Under the pieces are notes generated by a model. That model saw nothing but the letters and a program-made list of their open reading frames with translations, was not told where the DNA came from and did no database searches. From contig NZ_UGPW01000001.1 of assembly GCF_900453105.1 (NCBI RefSeq), positions 434,001-498,000 of the forward strand: a stretch of DNA of 64,000 nt, in the 5' to 3' direction. This DNA is from Moraxella ovis. GTDB taxonomy: Bacteria; Pseudomonadota; Gammaproteobacteria; Pseudomonadales; Moraxellaceae. The position numbers and the translations under genes were made by a program. Each line of letters opens with the position of its first letter. Positions within the stretch are counted from its first letter, which is position 1. Shown here one piece after another: positions 1-9,878 of the stretch.

Positions 1-227
1 ATAGCAGTTACGGTCTAGCTGCATCGTTCTATACCCAAAGTCTTAAGTGTGCATTGACGGTTGCCAGAAAAATACAAGCAGGCACAATATCTATTAATGG
101 ATTTTCAGAGGGTGACATCACAACCCCATTTGGTGGCTATAAGCAATCAGGATTTGGTGGTCGAGATAATGGGATTGAGGCGTTGGAGCAATACTGTCAA
201 ACCAAGACCATTTGGGCGATTTGCTAA
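1..227 (+). CDS. Aldehyde dehydrogenase, C-terminal end (partial)
   Basis: The reading frame is open from the window edge (first whole codon at 3) to TAA at 225-227, giving about 74 residues. The tail carries the family block PFGGYKQSGFGGRDNG, followed by a KTIWAIC-like end, as in PuuC-type NAD(P)-dependent aldehyde dehydrogenases that oxidise amine-derived aldehydes such as gamma-glutamyl-GABA-aldehyde. The catalytic Cys and cofactor fold lie outside the window, so substrate is inferred only from tail similarity. The symporter that follows 96 bp later on the same strand may be a catabolic partner. Confidence 0.85.
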   Translation, partial: SSYGLAASFYTQSLKCALTVARKIQAGTISINGFSEGDITTPFGGYKQSGFGGRDNGIEALEQYCQTKTIWAIC

Positions 228-323
228 GTAATAAGGACATTCAAGACCCTACCATGCATTAAATGCAAAACCTTTGGGATGTATATTCCATTGGTGGGGT
301 TTATACAACTCAAGGAAATGAAT

Positions 324-1766
324 ATGGAAGATTTCATCAATACCGTAGTAGGTTGTATTTGGAGTGATGCTCTGGTATATCTGGCTTTGGCTGTAGGCAT
401 CTACTTCACCATCGCTACAAAAGGTGTGCAATTTCGCTATCTAAAAGAAATGATTCGTCTATTGTTTGATAAGAATAATTCAGATCAAGGTGTTACTTCA
501 TTTCAGGCGTTTTGTATGGCGTTATCTGGTCGTATTGGCGTGGGTAATATTGCTGGCGTAGCTACTGCGATTGCAGCTGGTGGTCCAGGGGCGGTTTTTT
601 GGATGATTGTCATGGGACTGTTGGGCGGTGCCAGTGCTTTTATTGAATCTACTTTAGCACAAGTCTATAAAGAAAGCTCAGATAAGCAGTATCGTGGTGG
701 CTCGCCTTATTATATTGAAAAAGGCTTAAAGATGAAGTCTTTTGCGATATTTGTCGCCGCTGTAGTTTGCCTATCGTACGGTGTACTTGTGCCAGGCGTG
801 CAGGCAAACACCATCAGTGATTCATTCAAAACCGCTTTTGGATTATCGCCCATAGTGACAGGATTGATGGTCATTGTGCCTTTGGCTTTTATCATTTTTG
901 GTGGCATTAAGCGTATTGCTAGATTTGCCGACAAAGTCATTCCTTTTATGGCAATCTTCTACATTCTTATGATGTTGGTGATTTTAACCTTTAATGCCGT
1001 TGCCATTCCTAGTATGATTGCTTTGATTGTAAAAAGTGCGTTTGGTATGGATGCTGTGTTTGGTGGCATCGTTGGTATGGCAATTTCTTGGGGTGTTCGC
1101 CGTGCAGTCTTCTCTAATGTTGCTGGTGCAGGCGAGGCGACATTCAGTTCTGCTGCTGCAGAAGTTTCACATCCTGCCAAGCAGGGTCTCGTACAGGGAT
1201 TTTCTGTCTATGTGGACACAGTGCTTGTATGCACCGCTACAGCATTGATGATTTTGTCAACAGGCATGTATAATGTTCAAGGTCCAGATGGCACTATGTT
1301 GGTTGAAAATATGCCTGGTGTTGCCGCTGGTACAGCATTTACCCAAGCGGCGGTTTCAACTATTTTTGCTGACTTTGGACCAGCATTTGTTGCATTGGCT
1401 ATATTCTTGTTTGCCTGGACCTGCTTGCTTGCCTATTATTATATTGCCGAGACAGCCTTGGTATACTTGGATAATCAATTGCGTTATCCTTATTTAAAAA
1501 CTGTACTTAAGGTCGCATTTTTGATAATCTGTTTCTTTGGTAGCGTGCAATCAGCGGGTATGATGTGGGCATTGGGCGATATTGGTTTTGGTGTTATGTG
1601 TTATTTAAATTTCATCGCCATCCTGCTGCTAAGCAGAGTAGCTTTCAAGGTTCTAAAAGACTATGATAATCAGATGAAGCAAGGCTTAGATCCAGTATTT
1701 GATCCCAGAAAGGTGGGTATTGAAAATGCAGATTTTTGGGTGGAGTATAGCGATAAACACCGCTGA
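324..1766 (+). CDS. Sodium/alanine (glycine) symporter, AgcS/AlsT family
   Basis: A polytopic inner-membrane carrier of 480 residues that imports alanine or glycine with Na+. It has the family signature GRIGVGNIAGVATAIAAGGPG near residue 65-85, the GGSPYYIEKGL motif, and about ten hydrophobic segments. ATGs at 279 and 318 are also in frame, but AAGGA at 312-316 sits seven bases before the ATG at 324 and precedes MEDFINTVV, the usual family start. A paralogue lies at 45188-46690. It may share transcription with the upstream dehydrogenase. Substrate choice within the family cannot be read from sequence. Confidence 0.88.
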   Translation: MEDFINTVVGCIWSDALVYLALAVGIYFTIATKGVQFRYLKEMIRLLFDKNNSDQGVTSFQAFCMALSGRIGVGNIAGVATAIAAGGPGAVFWMIVMGLLGGASAFIESTLAQVYKESSDKQYRGGSPYYIEKGLKMKSFAIFVAAVVCLSYGVLVPGVQANTISDSFKTAFGLSPIVTGLMVIVPLAFIIFGGIKRIARFADKVIPFMAIFYILMMLVILTFNAVAIPSMIALIVKSAFGMDAVFGGIVGMAISWGVRRAVFSNVAGAGEATFSSAAAEVSHPAKQGLVQGFSVYVDTVLVCTATALMILSTGMYNVQGPDGTMLVENMPGVAAGTAFTQAAVSTIFADFGPAFVALAIFLFAWTCLLAYYYIAETALVYLDNQLRYPYLKTVLKVAFLIICFFGSVQSAGMMWALGDIGFGVMCYLNFIAILLLSRVAFKVLKDYDNQMKQGLDPVFDPRKVGIENADFWVEYSDKHR

Positions 1767-1889
1767 TGAATACCTAAGATATGTATCATTGAATGGGGTG
1801 TTATTAAAAACAGCACAATAGATACCTTCTCGCTATAATCCCCACCCTATTCTTTAATGGATATTTTCCTGTTTGCAGAAAAGGGAATA

Positions 1890-2248
1890 TCAAGTGGAGG
1901 GTGGGTTGATATAATGCAAGAAACTCCCAATAAACTTCTGTATTTTGTGTTTGATTGGTCTTTGATAATAGTGCAAGGACTGTTTAACATGACTAAACAG
2001 TCCTTCTGATACCTTATCAAGTCGTTTTTGCATGGTGGTTCTGACTGATAGGTTGTGCCTCTTAGCAAGCTGTTTATAAGTTTATTTTCCTTGTGTGTAT
2101 TCTTGCCAAATTTGATCATTGCTGATGTCAGCTCTCTCAACAAAATACCAAAAAACATTCCTACGCCGTCTTTCTTGCTTACCTTGTTTTTGACCATTTC
2201 TCTTGGTATTTGTAGAGTCATGGTTATGGCATGTTTTTTAATTTCCAT
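1890..2248 (-). pseudogene. Transposase remnant (zinc-ribbon/HTH N-terminus)
   Basis: Read on the minus strand from ATG at 2246-2248, a frameshift in the A6 run after MEIK leads into CHNHDSTNTKRNGQKQGKQE, a degraded zinc-ribbon. Then comes SNDQIWQEYTQGK, an in-frame TAA (where CAA/Gln would be expected) and TYKQLAKRHNLSVRTTMQKR, a helix-turn-helix. The frame ends at TGA 1890-1892 with no DDE catalytic domain. This layout matches the N-terminus of small IS transposases; the exact IS family is not certain. It is a dead fragment filling the otherwise empty 1767-2307 interval. Confidence 0.65.
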
Positions 2249-2307
2249 AAAACCTATTTAAAACCATATGGCATCAGACTTTGAGTGGGACAGAGCAGGG
2301 ATTTTGT

Positions 2308-3546
2308 CTATTGAGTCTGAGCATTCAACACCCAAATTGTGCCATTGCTAAGTAGTAGATAGGCTTGATTATCATTGGAGAGAATTTTGATGATAGGTGC
2401 TGGCAAGTTATCAGATAAAGATACAATATCGCCCTCGGCGGTCAAAATACTGATTTGACGATAGCCTTTATGGGGAGTGAGAGCAAAATTGTTACGACCT
2501 GCCACCAAATTGGTATCAAATTTACCAATCGCATGATTAGAGTAACCTTCGCCCAAGACTTCTTCATTCAGTTGATCGCCAGATTGTATGTATTTGACAA
2601 ACCGTCCGACCAAATGGGGCATTTGTATGGCATAAAGATTATCACCAAACACAAAAGGTGACTGCCAGCGATTGTTTGATAAAGGTGTGCTTTGGGCAAT
2701 GATTTGTAGTTGGTTATCTACATTGCCAATAACAACCGTGCTTGCTCCATGCCCACCACCTGCAATGGTTGTTACCAAATGATTGCCCTTGCTGTGAGGT
2801 AAAATCTCAAAGGTATTTGCCTCAAAAACCAAGCCTCTAACCGTTAAGGGCTTGCTAAGCGGTGTAAGACTATGCCGTTCTAAAAATTGCACCTGCCTTG
2901 CCTCAATATCATCGCCTAGTGCGCCATGCCGATAAGTTCTGCTGTCTGGGTGGGATAGGACGGCAATGTGTCCGTTGGTATTATCGCCTGTAAAATTGAT
3001 TTGTACAGGGCGAGCGTCTGGCATGACAGAACCAAAGCGAGCAACTGCTTGTACACGATTTCCTACCACTTCAAGGCGAACAAGGCTTGCCGTACCGTCA
3101 TCATGAGCCTCCACAGCAATGGTTGCCAAAGGTAGCATGAGCATGGCGGAGTGGGGCGATAGGCGAATGGATGAGTGGTAACGCTGTCCATTTTGGATTA
3201 GGTTAAAGTAACCATCTTTGTCGGCAAAAGCCACTTTATCAAACTTTGCCACAGCGGAGACGCTTGATGATACGCCCTTAGCGAGTTTGATTGGTTTGTC
3301 TGGGTGTGGCACTTGCCAAAGCTCGGCTTTGTCATTGATGATGAGTGGACTGGTGTCATCAACAAGGGTGATTTGTTTGGCAACTCCCACTTCAGATAAA
3401 TCAAGCTCGCTGAACGCATAAAACCGCTCACGCATGGACTGACTGGTTGAGCTTGTGTGTTCGGTGCTGGGTTTGGCACAGGCGGATAAGTTTGCCCCAA
3501 GTAGGGTAAGACTTAAGGTTAGGGCGAGTTTGCGAAAATGATTCAT
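2308..3546 (-). CDS. Putative lipoprotein of unknown function
   Basis: About 412 residues. The N-terminus MNHFRKLALTLSLTL is followed by a lipobox ending NLSAC at about residue 23, so it should be a lipoprotein. The mature part lacks a motif I recognise; it is beta-rich, with repeated short strands and Gly/Asp turns, which suggests a propeller-like fold (inference). An in-frame ATG lies four codons upstream (3558), but the start at 3546 is one base after the stop of the 30-codon ORF at 3548-3640, pointing to translational coupling. The gene is downstream of RNase R on the same strand. I assign no function. Confidence 0.6.
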   Translation of the reverse strand: MNHFRKLALTLSLTLLGANLSACAKPSTEHTSSTSQSMRERFYAFSELDLSEVGVAKQITLVDDTSPLIINDKAELWQVPHPDKPIKLAKGVSSSVSAVAKFDKVAFADKDGYFNLIQNGQRYHSSIRLSPHSAMLMLPLATIAVEAHDDGTASLVRLEVVGNRVQAVARFGSVMPDARPVQINFTGDNTNGHIAVLSHPDSRTYRHGALGDDIEARQVQFLERHSLTPLSKPLTVRGLVFEANTFEILPHSKGNHLVTTIAGGGHGASTVVIGNVDNQLQIIAQSTPLSNNRWQSPFVFGDNLYAIQMPHLVGRFVKYIQSGDQLNEEVLGEGYSNHAIGKFDTNLVAGRNNFALTPHKGYRQISILTAEGDIVSLSDNLPAPIIKILSNDNQAYLLLSNGTIWVLNAQTQ

Positions 3547-3547
3547 T

Positions 3548-3640
3548 TTACTGCACATCCAAAGTTTTAATGAGTCTTCCTGTATGGTCGTAGCGTTCAG
3601 CTTTGGTGATTTTGCCGTATTGATAAAGTATTTGGCTCAT
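3548..3640 (-). CDS. 30-codon small ORF between rnr and lipoprotein gene
   Basis: ATG at 3638-3640 with CAGG seven bases upstream encodes 30 residues starting MSQILYQYGKITKAERYD. Its TAA ends one base before the ATG of the lipoprotein gene. The same frame is open back to the RNase R stop (3698-3700), adding 19 codons such as PNRKSHWSIHHETG. It therefore looks either like a small coupled gene or like the 3' end of a larger gene whose front was deleted. The KAERYD-HTGRLIK portion resembles a repeat-like tail of secreted proteins, but I do not recognise the family. Confidence 0.4.
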   Translation of the reverse strand: MSQILYQYGKITKAERYDHTGRLIKTLDVQ

Positions 3641-3697
3641 TGTTGTGCCTGTTTCATGATGAATACTCCAATGACTTTTACGGTTAGGTTGAGTGGT

Positions 3698-5941
3698 TTA
3701 GGATTTTTTCTTTTTACCTTTACTGGTTTTGGTTTTTTTGGGTGTTTTGTCCGTCTTTTCTACCAACGCAAAATCCACTTGCAATAAATCCATATTCACG
3801 CCAGCAACCTTAATCAAAAGCTGTTCGCCAAGTTTAAAGATTGAGCCTTTCTCGCCAATCAAGGCTTGTTCACGCTCGTTGTACTCATAGTACTCGGCAG
3901 ATAGGTTTGAGATGTGAATCAATCCGTCAATGAACAAGTCATTTAGCGTAACAAACAAACCAAAACTCGTTACGGTGGTAATCGTCCCCACAAACTCATC
4001 GCCCAAATGCCTTTGCATATAGTGGCATTTCAGCCAGGCTTCCACATGACGGCTTGCTTCTTCGGCACGGCGTTCGGTGGTGGAGGTCTGCTCGCCTGCC
4101 TCGTCTAAGGTTTTATAAATGGCAGGCTTGGGCTTGTTGCCTGTAACTTTATCCTTAATGGCTCGGTGGAGCATGAGGTCGGGATAACGGCGAATAGGAC
4201 TGGTAAAATGACTATACTCATCATACGCCAAGCCAAAATGCCCGATGTTGTCAGGGCTATAGTTCGCTTGCATCATGGAGCGAAGGAGCATGGAATGAAT
4301 GCTTTGGGTATCTGCTCGCCCTTCGGTTGCCTTGATGATACGCTGATAATCAGCATGGGTGGGCGACTCAGTCGGAAAAGACAGCCCAAACGATTTGACG
4401 TATTCGGACAGTTTGGCGGACTTTTCATCGCTGGGTTTGTCGTGGTTACGATAAAGGGCAGGCAACTCATGCTTTAAGGCAAAATTTGCCCCACAGGTAT
4501 TGGCAAGGAGCATCATCTCTTCGATGAGTTTATGAGCGTCGCCACGAGTGTGTTTTTTGATGTCTTTGATGTCGCCATCTTCGCCAAAGACGATGTAACT
4601 CTCCGCCGTCTCAAATGCCATCGCTCCTCGTTCCTCACGCTTTTTATCAAGAATCTGATAAAGCTGATACAAGGTATCTACCGATTTGCACACGTCAGGA
4701 TTTTTGACCAAATCATCGGGCAGGGTTTCGTTGGTGGGGTCGTCAAAATAGGCGTTTACTTGATTATACGTCAAGCGAGCCTGTGAGTGCATGACCGCAG
4801 GGTAGAACTCATAGCCTGTAACCTTGCCCACACGAGACAGCCTGATGTCGGCAACCATGCAGAGGCGATCCACTTTGGGGTTTAGCGAGCAAAGCCCATT
4901 GGACAGCACTTCTGGGAGCATGGGGATGACACGGTGGGGAAAATACACGCTCGTGCCACGCTCATAAGCGTCCATGTCAAGCGGAGATTGGGGTGTTACA
5001 TAGTGGCTCACGTCCGCAATGGCAACCACGACACGGTAATTACCGCCCGAGCGTTTGCAGGCATAGACCGCATCGTCAAAATCTCGGGCATCTTCGCCGT
5101 CTATTGTGATAAGTGGCAAATCTCGCAAATCCACCCGCCCTTTCATGTCCTTATCAGTCGGCTCGGTATAGGCATTGGCTTGCTCTATGGTGGCACCGCT
5201 AAACTCATGCGGTATGGCGTGGTTTAGCAGGGTCGTTTCAATGATAAGTTCACGGTCATTAAGATTGGTCAAAAGCTCGCTAATCTTGCCTGTGGCGTAC
5301 TCTTGATAAGTCGGCATATCAATGATAGCAACTTTCACGCTGTCGCCCAAGCTCGCCCCATGATGAGCCACGTCATCATCGGTCAGCGTAATGGGCTGAT
5401 GAGTATTCGCTCCTGATAATTGGACAAAATAGCCGTCATCGTCCCTATCAAGCACGCCCACAAACTCGGTACTGGCACGGTGTAGCACGGTTTGGATGCG
5501 GGCTTCGGGCTTGCCACGAAACTCGGTGGCAACCGCTTCTACCGTGTCGCCGTCAAAGACCACACGCATCTGCTTTTCATGAATAAATAGGTCGGGCATA
5601 TCGTCAAGCACGACAAAGCCAAAGCCTTTGGCACTTGCCGACACCTTGCCTGTTACGGTGGTGGGTAGGGGGGCAATGCTAAAATGAATGCCGTCCGTGC
5701 GTTCTAGTTGGTTGTCTCTTAGCATGGCTTTTAGGCGGTTGTTTAGGGCAAAAAATTGCTCATCATCGCCTAAAATCTCAAAATGCAGTCCCAAACTCTC
5801 CGCTGTAGCAGGTTTGCCGTCATTGTTCATTTGGGCGACAGTTTGTAGGATAAGTAGGCGGGAGGGAATGGGGTTTTGGTATTTATTGGCTTCATCGGTG
5901 GCGTTGGGGTCGTTCCACGTTGGTGTTTTTTTCTTCGACAT
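3698..5941 (-). CDS. rnr: Ribonuclease R
   Basis: A 747-residue processive 3'-5' exoribonuclease that degrades structured RNA and takes part in rRNA quality control. Order seen: N-terminal winged-helix region (about 25-85), cold-shock-like OB folds (about 95-230) with KGFGFVVLDD, the RNB catalytic motif ITIDGEDARDFDDAV at about 277-291 (metal-binding Asp cluster), HFTSPIRRYPDL later in RNB, an S1 domain near 655-735 (FVGTITTVTSFGLFVTL), and a lysine-rich tail. Length and order match RNase R rather than RNase II. The start ATG at 5939-5941 gives MSKKKTPTW. The reading frame beyond the stop stays open for 49 more codons. Confidence 0.95.
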   Translation of the reverse strand: MSKKKTPTWNDPNATDEANKYQNPIPSRLLILQTVAQMNNDGKPATAESLGLHFEILGDDEQFFALNNRLKAMLRDNQLERTDGIHFSIAPLPTTVTGKVSASAKGFGFVVLDDMPDLFIHEKQMRVVFDGDTVEAVATEFRGKPEARIQTVLHRASTEFVGVLDRDDDGYFVQLSGANTHQPITLTDDDVAHHGASLGDSVKVAIIDMPTYQEYATGKISELLTNLNDRELIIETTLLNHAIPHEFSGATIEQANAYTEPTDKDMKGRVDLRDLPLITIDGEDARDFDDAVYACKRSGGNYRVVVAIADVSHYVTPQSPLDMDAYERGTSVYFPHRVIPMLPEVLSNGLCSLNPKVDRLCMVADIRLSRVGKVTGYEFYPAVMHSQARLTYNQVNAYFDDPTNETLPDDLVKNPDVCKSVDTLYQLYQILDKKREERGAMAFETAESYIVFGEDGDIKDIKKHTRGDAHKLIEEMMLLANTCGANFALKHELPALYRNHDKPSDEKSAKLSEYVKSFGLSFPTESPTHADYQRIIKATEGRADTQSIHSMLLRSMMQANYSPDNIGHFGLAYDEYSHFTSPIRRYPDLMLHRAIKDKVTGNKPKPAIYKTLDEAGEQTSTTERRAEEASRHVEAWLKCHYMQRHLGDEFVGTITTVTSFGLFVTLNDLFIDGLIHISNLSAEYYEYNEREQALIGEKGSIFKLGEQLLIKVAGVNMDLLQVDFALVEKTDKTPKKTKTSKGKKKKS

Positions 5942-6034
5942 AAGTATTCTCTATATTCTCTTCAAAATTATATAAACTATCATTCAATCTAGGTTATCAT
6001 ATCACATTTGTTGATGATTTTTGGGTGAAATTTT

Positions 6035-6496
6035 ATGAATGTTTCGTTAATAGAAGGTGGCTTGGTTACCAAAGATTATTTGGAGAAACTGGCGCGTCTA
6101 GAGTCCGAATTATTCGATGATGCTTGGGATGTGCTGGCGATTTCTTCGGTGTTATCTGGATTTGGTGCTGGAGTGATTGTGGTCGAATCTGATCAAGAGG
6201 TTCTAGGCTATTGTATCTATCAGGCGGTATTTGAAGTCGCGGAGATCTTACGCATTGCTGCAGCTAAGCATTGTCAAAAAAACGGCATTGGAAGTTTAGT
6301 TTTAAATCATCTTGCCAGTCATTGTATCGAAAAACAAGCAGAGAGAATTTTGCTTGAGGTACGAGCGGATAATCTTGCAGCGATTGCGTTATATAAAAAA
6401 TTCGATTTTCATCAAATTGACACAAGAGCCAGCTACTATCAGGACAAAAAAACGCACCAAAAAATTGATGCGTTAATTTTCCAGAAATTGCTTTAG
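6035..6496 (+). CDS. rimI: Ribosomal protein S18-alanine N-acetyltransferase (RimI-like GNAT)
   Basis: A 153-residue GNAT enzyme that transfers acetyl from acetyl-CoA, most likely to the N-terminal alanine of ribosomal protein S18. The acetyl-CoA loop is visible as QKNGIGSLVLNHL (about 89-101), followed by ILLEVRADNLAAIALYKKF, the RimI block in which Asn/Ala and Tyr act near the active site. The length is typical for RimI. The start ATG at 6035 lies about 35 bases after an AT-rich stretch and divergent from rnr, so the 5942-6034 gap must hold promoters for both. Substrate is inferred from family resemblance. Confidence 0.85.
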   Translation: MNVSLIEGGLVTKDYLEKLARLESELFDDAWDVLAISSVLSGFGAGVIVVESDQEVLGYCIYQAVFEVAEILRIAAAKHCQKNGIGSLVLNHLASHCIEKQAERILLEVRADNLAAIALYKKFDFHQIDTRASYYQDKKTHQKIDALIFQKLL

Positions 6497-6503
6497 GGCT
6501 TGA

Positions 6504-7040
6504 TTAACAGCCATCATCAACAATAAGTATGGTGGTTTTGCCAACTTTTTCAAATCGTGCTATGTGGCGTGGATCGCCGCAGATATCTTCTTACACATCT
6601 AAACTTAACCTTCTTAACTAGGGAGTTATGCTGAGAGAGGGTCATGGGCGCAAACGTAGCATAAAAGAAGTGCCGTCGCAATCATGGCAGTATAGATCGT
6701 AGTTTAGACTTTGTAGAGGATAGCCGTATAGGGTGGCATTCTTTAATGGAACGATGCCTTTTAACATCACATCTTCACTTTCTCTGCCCTTGATAAACTT
6801 CGCAGGCATTATGTTTTTTCGATAGGGTTTTGGGATAGAAGTGTAGGTGCCTTGTCTGGCCTCTTTGGTTGGAGGATTGGGTTTGGGAGTGTCTTCAAAG
6901 ATGCTTTGTCTTATTGTTCATGTTATGTCATTATCATTGTCGTTTTTACCGACCTGCAAATGCTCAAAGACAGGCGTCCAGTCAGCAGCTTGGGATGATG
7001 TGGCGGCAGCCAAAGCTACCAATGAAAGATATTTTTTCAT
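6504..7040 (-). pseudogene. Decayed gene for a small secreted protein
   Basis: From ATG at 7038-7040 the minus strand gives a clear signal peptide (MKKYLSLVALAAATSSQA, then ADWTPVFEH). An in-frame TGA at about 6918 interrupts it, and reading resumes with IFEDTPKPNPPTKEARQG and continues through NYDLYCHDCDGTSFMLRLRP. A +1 shift continues as MTLSQHNSLVKKVKFRCV, and a compensating shift restores EDICGDPRHIARFEKVGKTT before TAA at 6504-6506. One nonsense and two frameshift lesions in an otherwise continuous 179-codon frame indicate a recently lost periplasmic protein. Family unknown; the CHDCDG motif could bind metal or form a disulphide. Confidence 0.65.
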
Positions 7041-7102
7041 GATGATCCTCATTTTTCATCAAATAAAAAAGTAGCTCATACAGATGAGCTACTTTAGATA
7101 AA

Positions 7103-7624
7103 TTATTTTTTCTTGGCTGGGCCTAGTAACATGCCCATTTGACGACCTTCGACTTTTGGCGCTTGTTCAACACTGGCGATCTCTTCAGTGTCCTGAATGA
7201 TGCGCTCAAGCTGTGCTTTACCGATCTCTTGGTGTGCCATCTCACGTCCGCGGAAACGGATAGAAACTTTAACTTTATCCTTGTCTCCCAAGAACTCAAC
7301 GATTTTGCGAAGTTTAACTTGATAGTCAGCTTCTTCTGTACCAGGACGAAGTTTAATTTCTTTAACTTGCGTCTGTTTTTGGTTCTTCTTGGCTTCTTTT
7401 GCTTTTTGTTTTTGGTCGTACAAGTAGCGCTTGTAGTCCATGATTTTACAAACAGGAGGTTTGGCATCAGCAACGATTTCTACCAAATCAAGATTAGCGT
7501 CACCGGCAGCTTGTAAGGCATCTGCCAAACTAACTACACCAAGTTGTTCGCCGTCTTCTTTGACCAGACGGACTTCTTTAGCGCGAATCTCTTCATTCAC
7601 ATTTAAGCGGTTGGACGGTTTAAT
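7103..7624 (-). CDS. infC: Translation initiation factor IF-3 (AUU start)
   Basis: IF-3 binds the 30S subunit, blocks premature 50S joining and checks the start codon. From GTG at 7600 the frame gives 165 residues, but it continues upstream to ATT at 7622-7624, encoding (M)[20 protein letters not shown], the normal IF-3 N-terminus. TTTGGAG lies eight bases before the ATT. An AUU start is the well-known autoregulatory feature of infC, so I choose it (173 residues). Domains: N-domain to about 75, lysine-rich linker, C-domain with [13 protein letters not shown]. It lies 107 bp after thrS in the same direction, the usual thrS-infC order, but rpmI-rplT do not follow. Confidence 0.92.
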   Translation of the reverse strand: MKPSNRLNVNEEIRAKEVRLVKEDGEQLGVVSLADALQAAGDANLDLVEIVADAKPPVCKIMDYKRYLYDQKQKAKEAKKNQKQTQVKEIKLRPGTEEADYQVKLRKIVEFLGDKDKVKVSIRFRGREMAHQEIGKAQLERIIQDTEEIASVEQAPKVEGRQMGMLLGPAKKK

Positions 7625-7731
7625 GGGTTATACTCCAAATAAAAGATAATTTTGTATTCTACTTAAAAAGTGTGTGGATTTCAAGGGGTGTGTTAATAAA
7701 ACCCATTCGGTTTCTTGAATGGTTTTTTAGA

Positions 7732-9660
7732 TTACTCAGCCTTAGCTTCAACTCTGCCTCTCAAGGCAATCGCGCCTTCAAGGTGTTTGATGAAGTCTGT
7801 CACGCTCATGCTACCTAGGTTCTCGCCTTCGCGGGTACGCACATTAACCGTGTCAGTTTCAACTTCTTTGTCGCCAAGCACCAGCATGAATGGAATGCGT
7901 TCTAGAGTGCGTTCACGAATCTTAAAGCCGATTTTCTCGTTACGAAGGTCGCTTACGGCACGGAATCCTGCCGCTTTAAGCTCATCTACGACGCTTTCAC
8001 AGGCTTCAGCTTGTTTGTCGGTGATGTTCATCACGACTGCCTGAGTAGGTGCAAGCCATGCTGGGAACCAACCTGCATAATGCTCGATCAAGATACCAAT
8101 GAAACGCTCGAACGAACCTAGGATGGCGCGGTGCAACATGACAGGGCGTTCACGCTCGCCTTGTTCATTGATGAACTCGGCATCTAGGCGTTCAGGCAAG
8201 TTAAAGTCAAGCTGTAGCGTGCCACATTGCCATTCGCGATTTAGGCAGTCTTTTAGGGTGAATTCGATTTTTGGGCCATAGAAAGCGCCTTCGCCTTCTT
8301 GTAATTCCCATTCAAGTCCTGCAGCGTCTAACGCATCACCAAGGTCTTTTTCTGCCAGATCCCAAAGCTCGTCAGAACCGACGCGTTTCTCTGGACGAGT
8401 GGATAGTTTCATTAGGATATTGTCAAAGCCGAAGTCCTTATAGACGTTCAAAGTCATCTTGATGAAATCAAGAGCTTCGGTGCGAATTTGGGCATTGGTA
8501 CAGAAGATGTGCGCATCGTCTTGGGTGAAGCCGCGCACACGCATGATGCCATGCAATGCACCAGATGGTTCATTGCGGTGGCATGAGCCAAACTCGGCAA
8601 GGCGTAGAGGTAGATCACGATAAGATTTCAAACCTTGATTAAATACCTGTACGTGACATGGGCAATTCATCGGCTTGATGGCGTAATCACGGTTCTCTGA
8701 TGCAGTGGTGAACATGTTTTCTGCATAGTTTTCCCAGTGGCCAGACTTCTCCCATAGGCTTCTGTCCACGACTTGTGGGGTTTTGATTTCAAGATAGCCG
8801 TGGTCTTGCTGAACTTTACGCATGTACTGCTCAAGCACTTGCCAAATGGTCCAGCCGTTCGGGTGCCAAAACACCATGCCGGGTGCCTGTTCTTGTAGAT
8901 GGAACAGACCCAGCTGCTTACCGATTTTACGGTGATCGCGTTTTTCGGCTTCTTCGATGCGTTCAATATAGGCTTTAAGTTCTTTTTTGTCCGCCCATGC
9001 GGTGCCATAGATGCGCTGTAATTGTTCATTCTTGGCATCGCCGCGCCAATACGCGCCACTCATCTTGGTAAGTTTGAATGCTTTTAGGAATCGAGTGTTT
9101 GGCACGTGTGGGCCGCGGCACATGTCGATGTATTCTTGATGATAGTACAGACCCATGTGTGTCTCATCGGGCATGTCTTCTACTAGGCGAAGCTTGTAGG
9201 TTTCATCGCGTTCAGAGAAGGTTTTGATGACTTCATCTCTTGGGGTTATTTTTTTGATGACATCATAATCTTGGTCGATGAGTGTCTTCATGCGCGCTTC
9301 GATGGCTTGCATGTCTTCAGGTGTAAAAGGGCGCTCACTGTAGATGTCATAATAAAAGCCATCTTCAATGACAGGGCCGATGACCATTTTTACTTCAGGA
9401 TATAACTGCTTAACAGCGTGACCTAGAAGGTGAGCGCATGAGTGGCGAATGATTTCAATCCCTTCAGCATCTTTAGCGGTGATGATTTGTACGGTCGCGT
9501 CCGTCGTGATCGGATCGCTTGCGTCCACTAATTTGCCATTAACACGCCCTGCGATGGTGGCTTTGGCAAGCCCTGCACCGATGTTTTGAGCGATTTGCAT
9601 GACAGTAGTTTCACCGTCAAACTCTCTGACGCTGCCGTCAGGTAGGGTAATTGCAACCAT
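7732..9660 (-). CDS. thrS: Threonyl-tRNA synthetase
   Basis: A 642-residue class II aminoacyl-tRNA synthetase that charges tRNA-Thr in the cytoplasm. Domains: TGS (1-62), the editing domain with [15 protein letters not shown] (about 74-88), and a catalytic core with the zinc-site MNCPCH, motif 2 [19 protein letters not shown], and motif 3 in the [16 protein letters not shown] block. The anticodon-binding domain covers about the last 110 residues. Full length for the family. The start ATG at 9658-9660 gives [16 protein letters not shown]. Cotranscription with infC is expected from spacing and direction. Confidence 0.97.
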   Translation of the reverse strand: MVAITLPDGSVREFDGETTVMQIAQNIGAGLAKATIAGRVNGKLVDASDPITTDATVQIITAKDAEGIEIIRHSCAHLLGHAVKQLYPEVKMVIGPVIEDGFYYDIYSERPFTPEDMQAIEARMKTLIDQDYDVIKKITPRDEVIKTFSERDETYKLRLVEDMPDETHMGLYYHQEYIDMCRGPHVPNTRFLKAFKLTKMSGAYWRGDAKNEQLQRIYGTAWADKKELKAYIERIEEAEKRDHRKIGKQLGLFHLQEQAPGMVFWHPNGWTIWQVLEQYMRKVQQDHGYLEIKTPQVVDRSLWEKSGHWENYAENMFTTASENRDYAIKPMNCPCHVQVFNQGLKSYRDLPLRLAEFGSCHRNEPSGALHGIMRVRGFTQDDAHIFCTNAQIRTEALDFIKMTLNVYKDFGFDNILMKLSTRPEKRVGSDELWDLAEKDLGDALDAAGLEWELQEGEGAFYGPKIEFTLKDCLNREWQCGTLQLDFNLPERLDAEFINEQGERERPVMLHRAILGSFERFIGILIEHYAGWFPAWLAPTQAVVMNITDKQAEACESVVDELKAAGFRAVSDLRNEKIGFKIRERTLERIPFMLVLGDKEVETDTVNVRTREGENLGSMSVTDFIKHLEGAIALRGRVEAKAE

Positions 9661-9878
9661 AAAATTTCCTAAATAATAGTCAGGCTAAAATAATAAAAAC
9701 ATTTTATTATATCAAAATTTATGCCCAACACCAAGATAACTGATATCGATTTAAAAAATTGTACTCAATCTTTATGTATTAAATGACCGCCAATCATTTA
9801 CAATCGGTGTGCTTTTTTGTATGATGCGCAGTATAACAATGATAATTCAATGGGTATGATGTATTGATATAAAGTAAC

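Noticed and set aside
1847-2248. A 133-residue minus-strand frame as a real protein
   Set aside because: The homology to a transposase is in another frame; this one is the out-of-frame shadow after the poly-A shift.
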